Assembly: GCA_029777755.1 (NCBI GenBank)
Contig: JAKORQ010000204.1
Location: 1-13,990, forward strand
DNA: 13,990 nucleotides
DNA from: Planctomycetota bacterium
GTDB lineage: Bacteria; Planctomycetota; Phycisphaerae; Tepidisphaerales; Tepidisphaeraceae
Direction: 5' to 3'
Of the stretch, positions 13,242 through 13,990 are shown one piece after another. Position 1 is the first letter of the stretch. The number at the start of each line of letters is the position of its first letter. A program made the translations under genes and the position numbers. The notes under the pieces were generated by a model. That model did no database searches, was not told where the DNA came from, and worked only from the letters and a program-made list of their open reading frames with translations.

Positions 13242-13990
13242 ATGACTTCCCAGAACGGTGACAACCTCCGATTGACTGACTTCATGGATCTCCCCACACT
13301 GCAGGAGATTCAGGATAGCTTCTCGTCGATAGCCAACGTGAAGATCACCATCACGGACGCGGACGGGAATCTGCTCACGCAGCCTACCCCGACTTCGGAG
13401 TTCCTCCGCCGCCAGCAGGCCATCGAGGCAGCCGAGGAGAGCATCCCCGGCCCGATGCGCGATGGCCGGGAGTATGTGGCTCCCATCATCGTCAATAACC
13501 AGCGCCTGGGCACCCTGCGGATGCAGAGCACCGCGCCGGTCGGCACGTACGACGAGTCCCAGCTTCAACAGCTGGCTCAGAAACACCAGCTGGATCTGCA
13601 GGAGCTCAAGGAAATCCTCAACCAGTTGGGGCAGCAGAAGAGCAGCAAGTCGGCCGCCATCCAGTTCCTGTTCCTTCTGGCAAACGCCGTCGCACGGCTG
13701 TGCTTCCAGGAGTTCCAGCTTCGCCAGCGAATCAACGAGCTGACGGCCGTCTACCACGTTTCCATGCTGATGGCCGACGCCCGCGACCTCAGCCGCGTAC
13801 TGAACCGCACCGTGGAGCTGGTTGCGCAGATCATGGATGTGAAGGCATCCTCCATCCGCCTGATAGATGAACCGCGCGATGAGCTTGTCATCAAGGCGGT
13901 GTACAACCTTTCGGCCAAGTATCTCGCCAAGGGCGCCATCCGGCTCTCGTCGGCGGCGATCGATCGCGAGGCCCTTGGGCCGGCCGGCCA
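13242..13990 (+). CDS. PocR-like domain plus GAF domain signalling protein, 3' end outside window
   Basis: 249 codons are visible; the frame is open to the window edge. Residues about 11-155 resemble a PocR ligand-binding domain: LTDFMDLPTLQEIQDSFSSI, VKITITDADGNLLT, then EYVAPIIVNNQRLGTLRMQS. The cysteine cluster usual in the middle of PocR domains is missing: no Cys occurs before the one at about residue 154. A helical linker leads to a GAF domain from about residue 170 (VYHVSMLMADARDLSRVLNR, VKASSIRLIDE). An output domain (histidine kinase, SpoIIE/PP2C phosphatase or GGDEF) would be expected beyond the window; which one cannot be known. I see no membrane segment. ATG 13242 is the first ATG ahead of the domain; the ribosome site is weak (GGTGG about 12 nt upstream). 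It is divergent from the hydrolase gene across 140 nt. Confidence 0.75.
   Translation, partial: MTSQNGDNLRLTDFMDLPTLQEIQDSFSSIANVKITITDADGNLLTQPTPTSEFLRRQQAIEAAEESIPGPMRDGREYVAPIIVNNQRLGTLRMQSTAPVGTYDESQLQQLAQKHQLDLQELKEILNQLGQQKSSKSAAIQFLFLLANAVARLCFQEFQLRQRINELTAVYHVSMLMADARDLSRVLNRTVELVAQIMDVKASSIRLIDEPRDELVIKAVYNLSAKYLAKGAIRLSSAAIDREALGPAG

Overview
The window looks like a chromosomal segment of a Planctomycetota bacterium, probably class Phycisphaerae or a relative. This is an inference from gene content: a PEP-CTERM protein, a planctomycete-style pseudopilin with a C-terminal H-x(8)-D motif, a GntR/LacI hybrid regulator, separate CoaC and CoaB genes, and a P-ring-like lipoprotein, all in DNA of about 60% GC. 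I see no rRNA, tRNA, CRISPR array, insertion sequence or phage gene.

Left arm (1-2546, minus strand). Three genes read leftwards: a TIM-barrel sugar-phosphate isomerase/epimerase-like protein with a TTG start, then nrdR, the ATP-cone repressor of ribonucleotide reductase genes. The third, only 13 nt after nrdR, is a lipoprotein with clear similarity to the flagellar P-ring protein FlgI. It runs off the left edge. A gene-free gap of about 400 nt (2547-2948) holds the divergent promoters.

Housekeeping run (2949-8321, plus strand). Eight closely spaced genes: DAHP synthase (aromatic amino acid entry), tpiA (glycolysis), secG (Sec translocon), yicC (endoribonuclease family), gmk (GMP kinase), rpoZ (RNA polymerase omega), and coaC and coaB (coenzyme A synthesis) as two genes overlapping by ATGA. 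Structured spacers lie before secG and gmk. The CoaC lacks the cysteine normally present in its substrate-clamp motif.

Accessory cassette (8380-12300, plus strand). A GntR-type DNA-binding domain fused to a LacI-type sugar sensor is preceded by a perfect 16-bp palindrome that overlaps a candidate promoter. It is followed by a secreted PEP-CTERM protein, a pseudopilin-like protein and a secreted GH5 glycoside hydrolase, and closed by a strong intrinsic terminator. I read this as a small sugar-responsive unit for extracellular polysaccharide use, and it is the best candidate here for an undescribed system.

Right edge. An alpha/beta hydrolase (minus strand) converges on the cassette terminator. 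Divergent from it is a plus-strand signalling protein with a cysteine-free PocR-like domain followed by a GAF domain, cut off by the window end.
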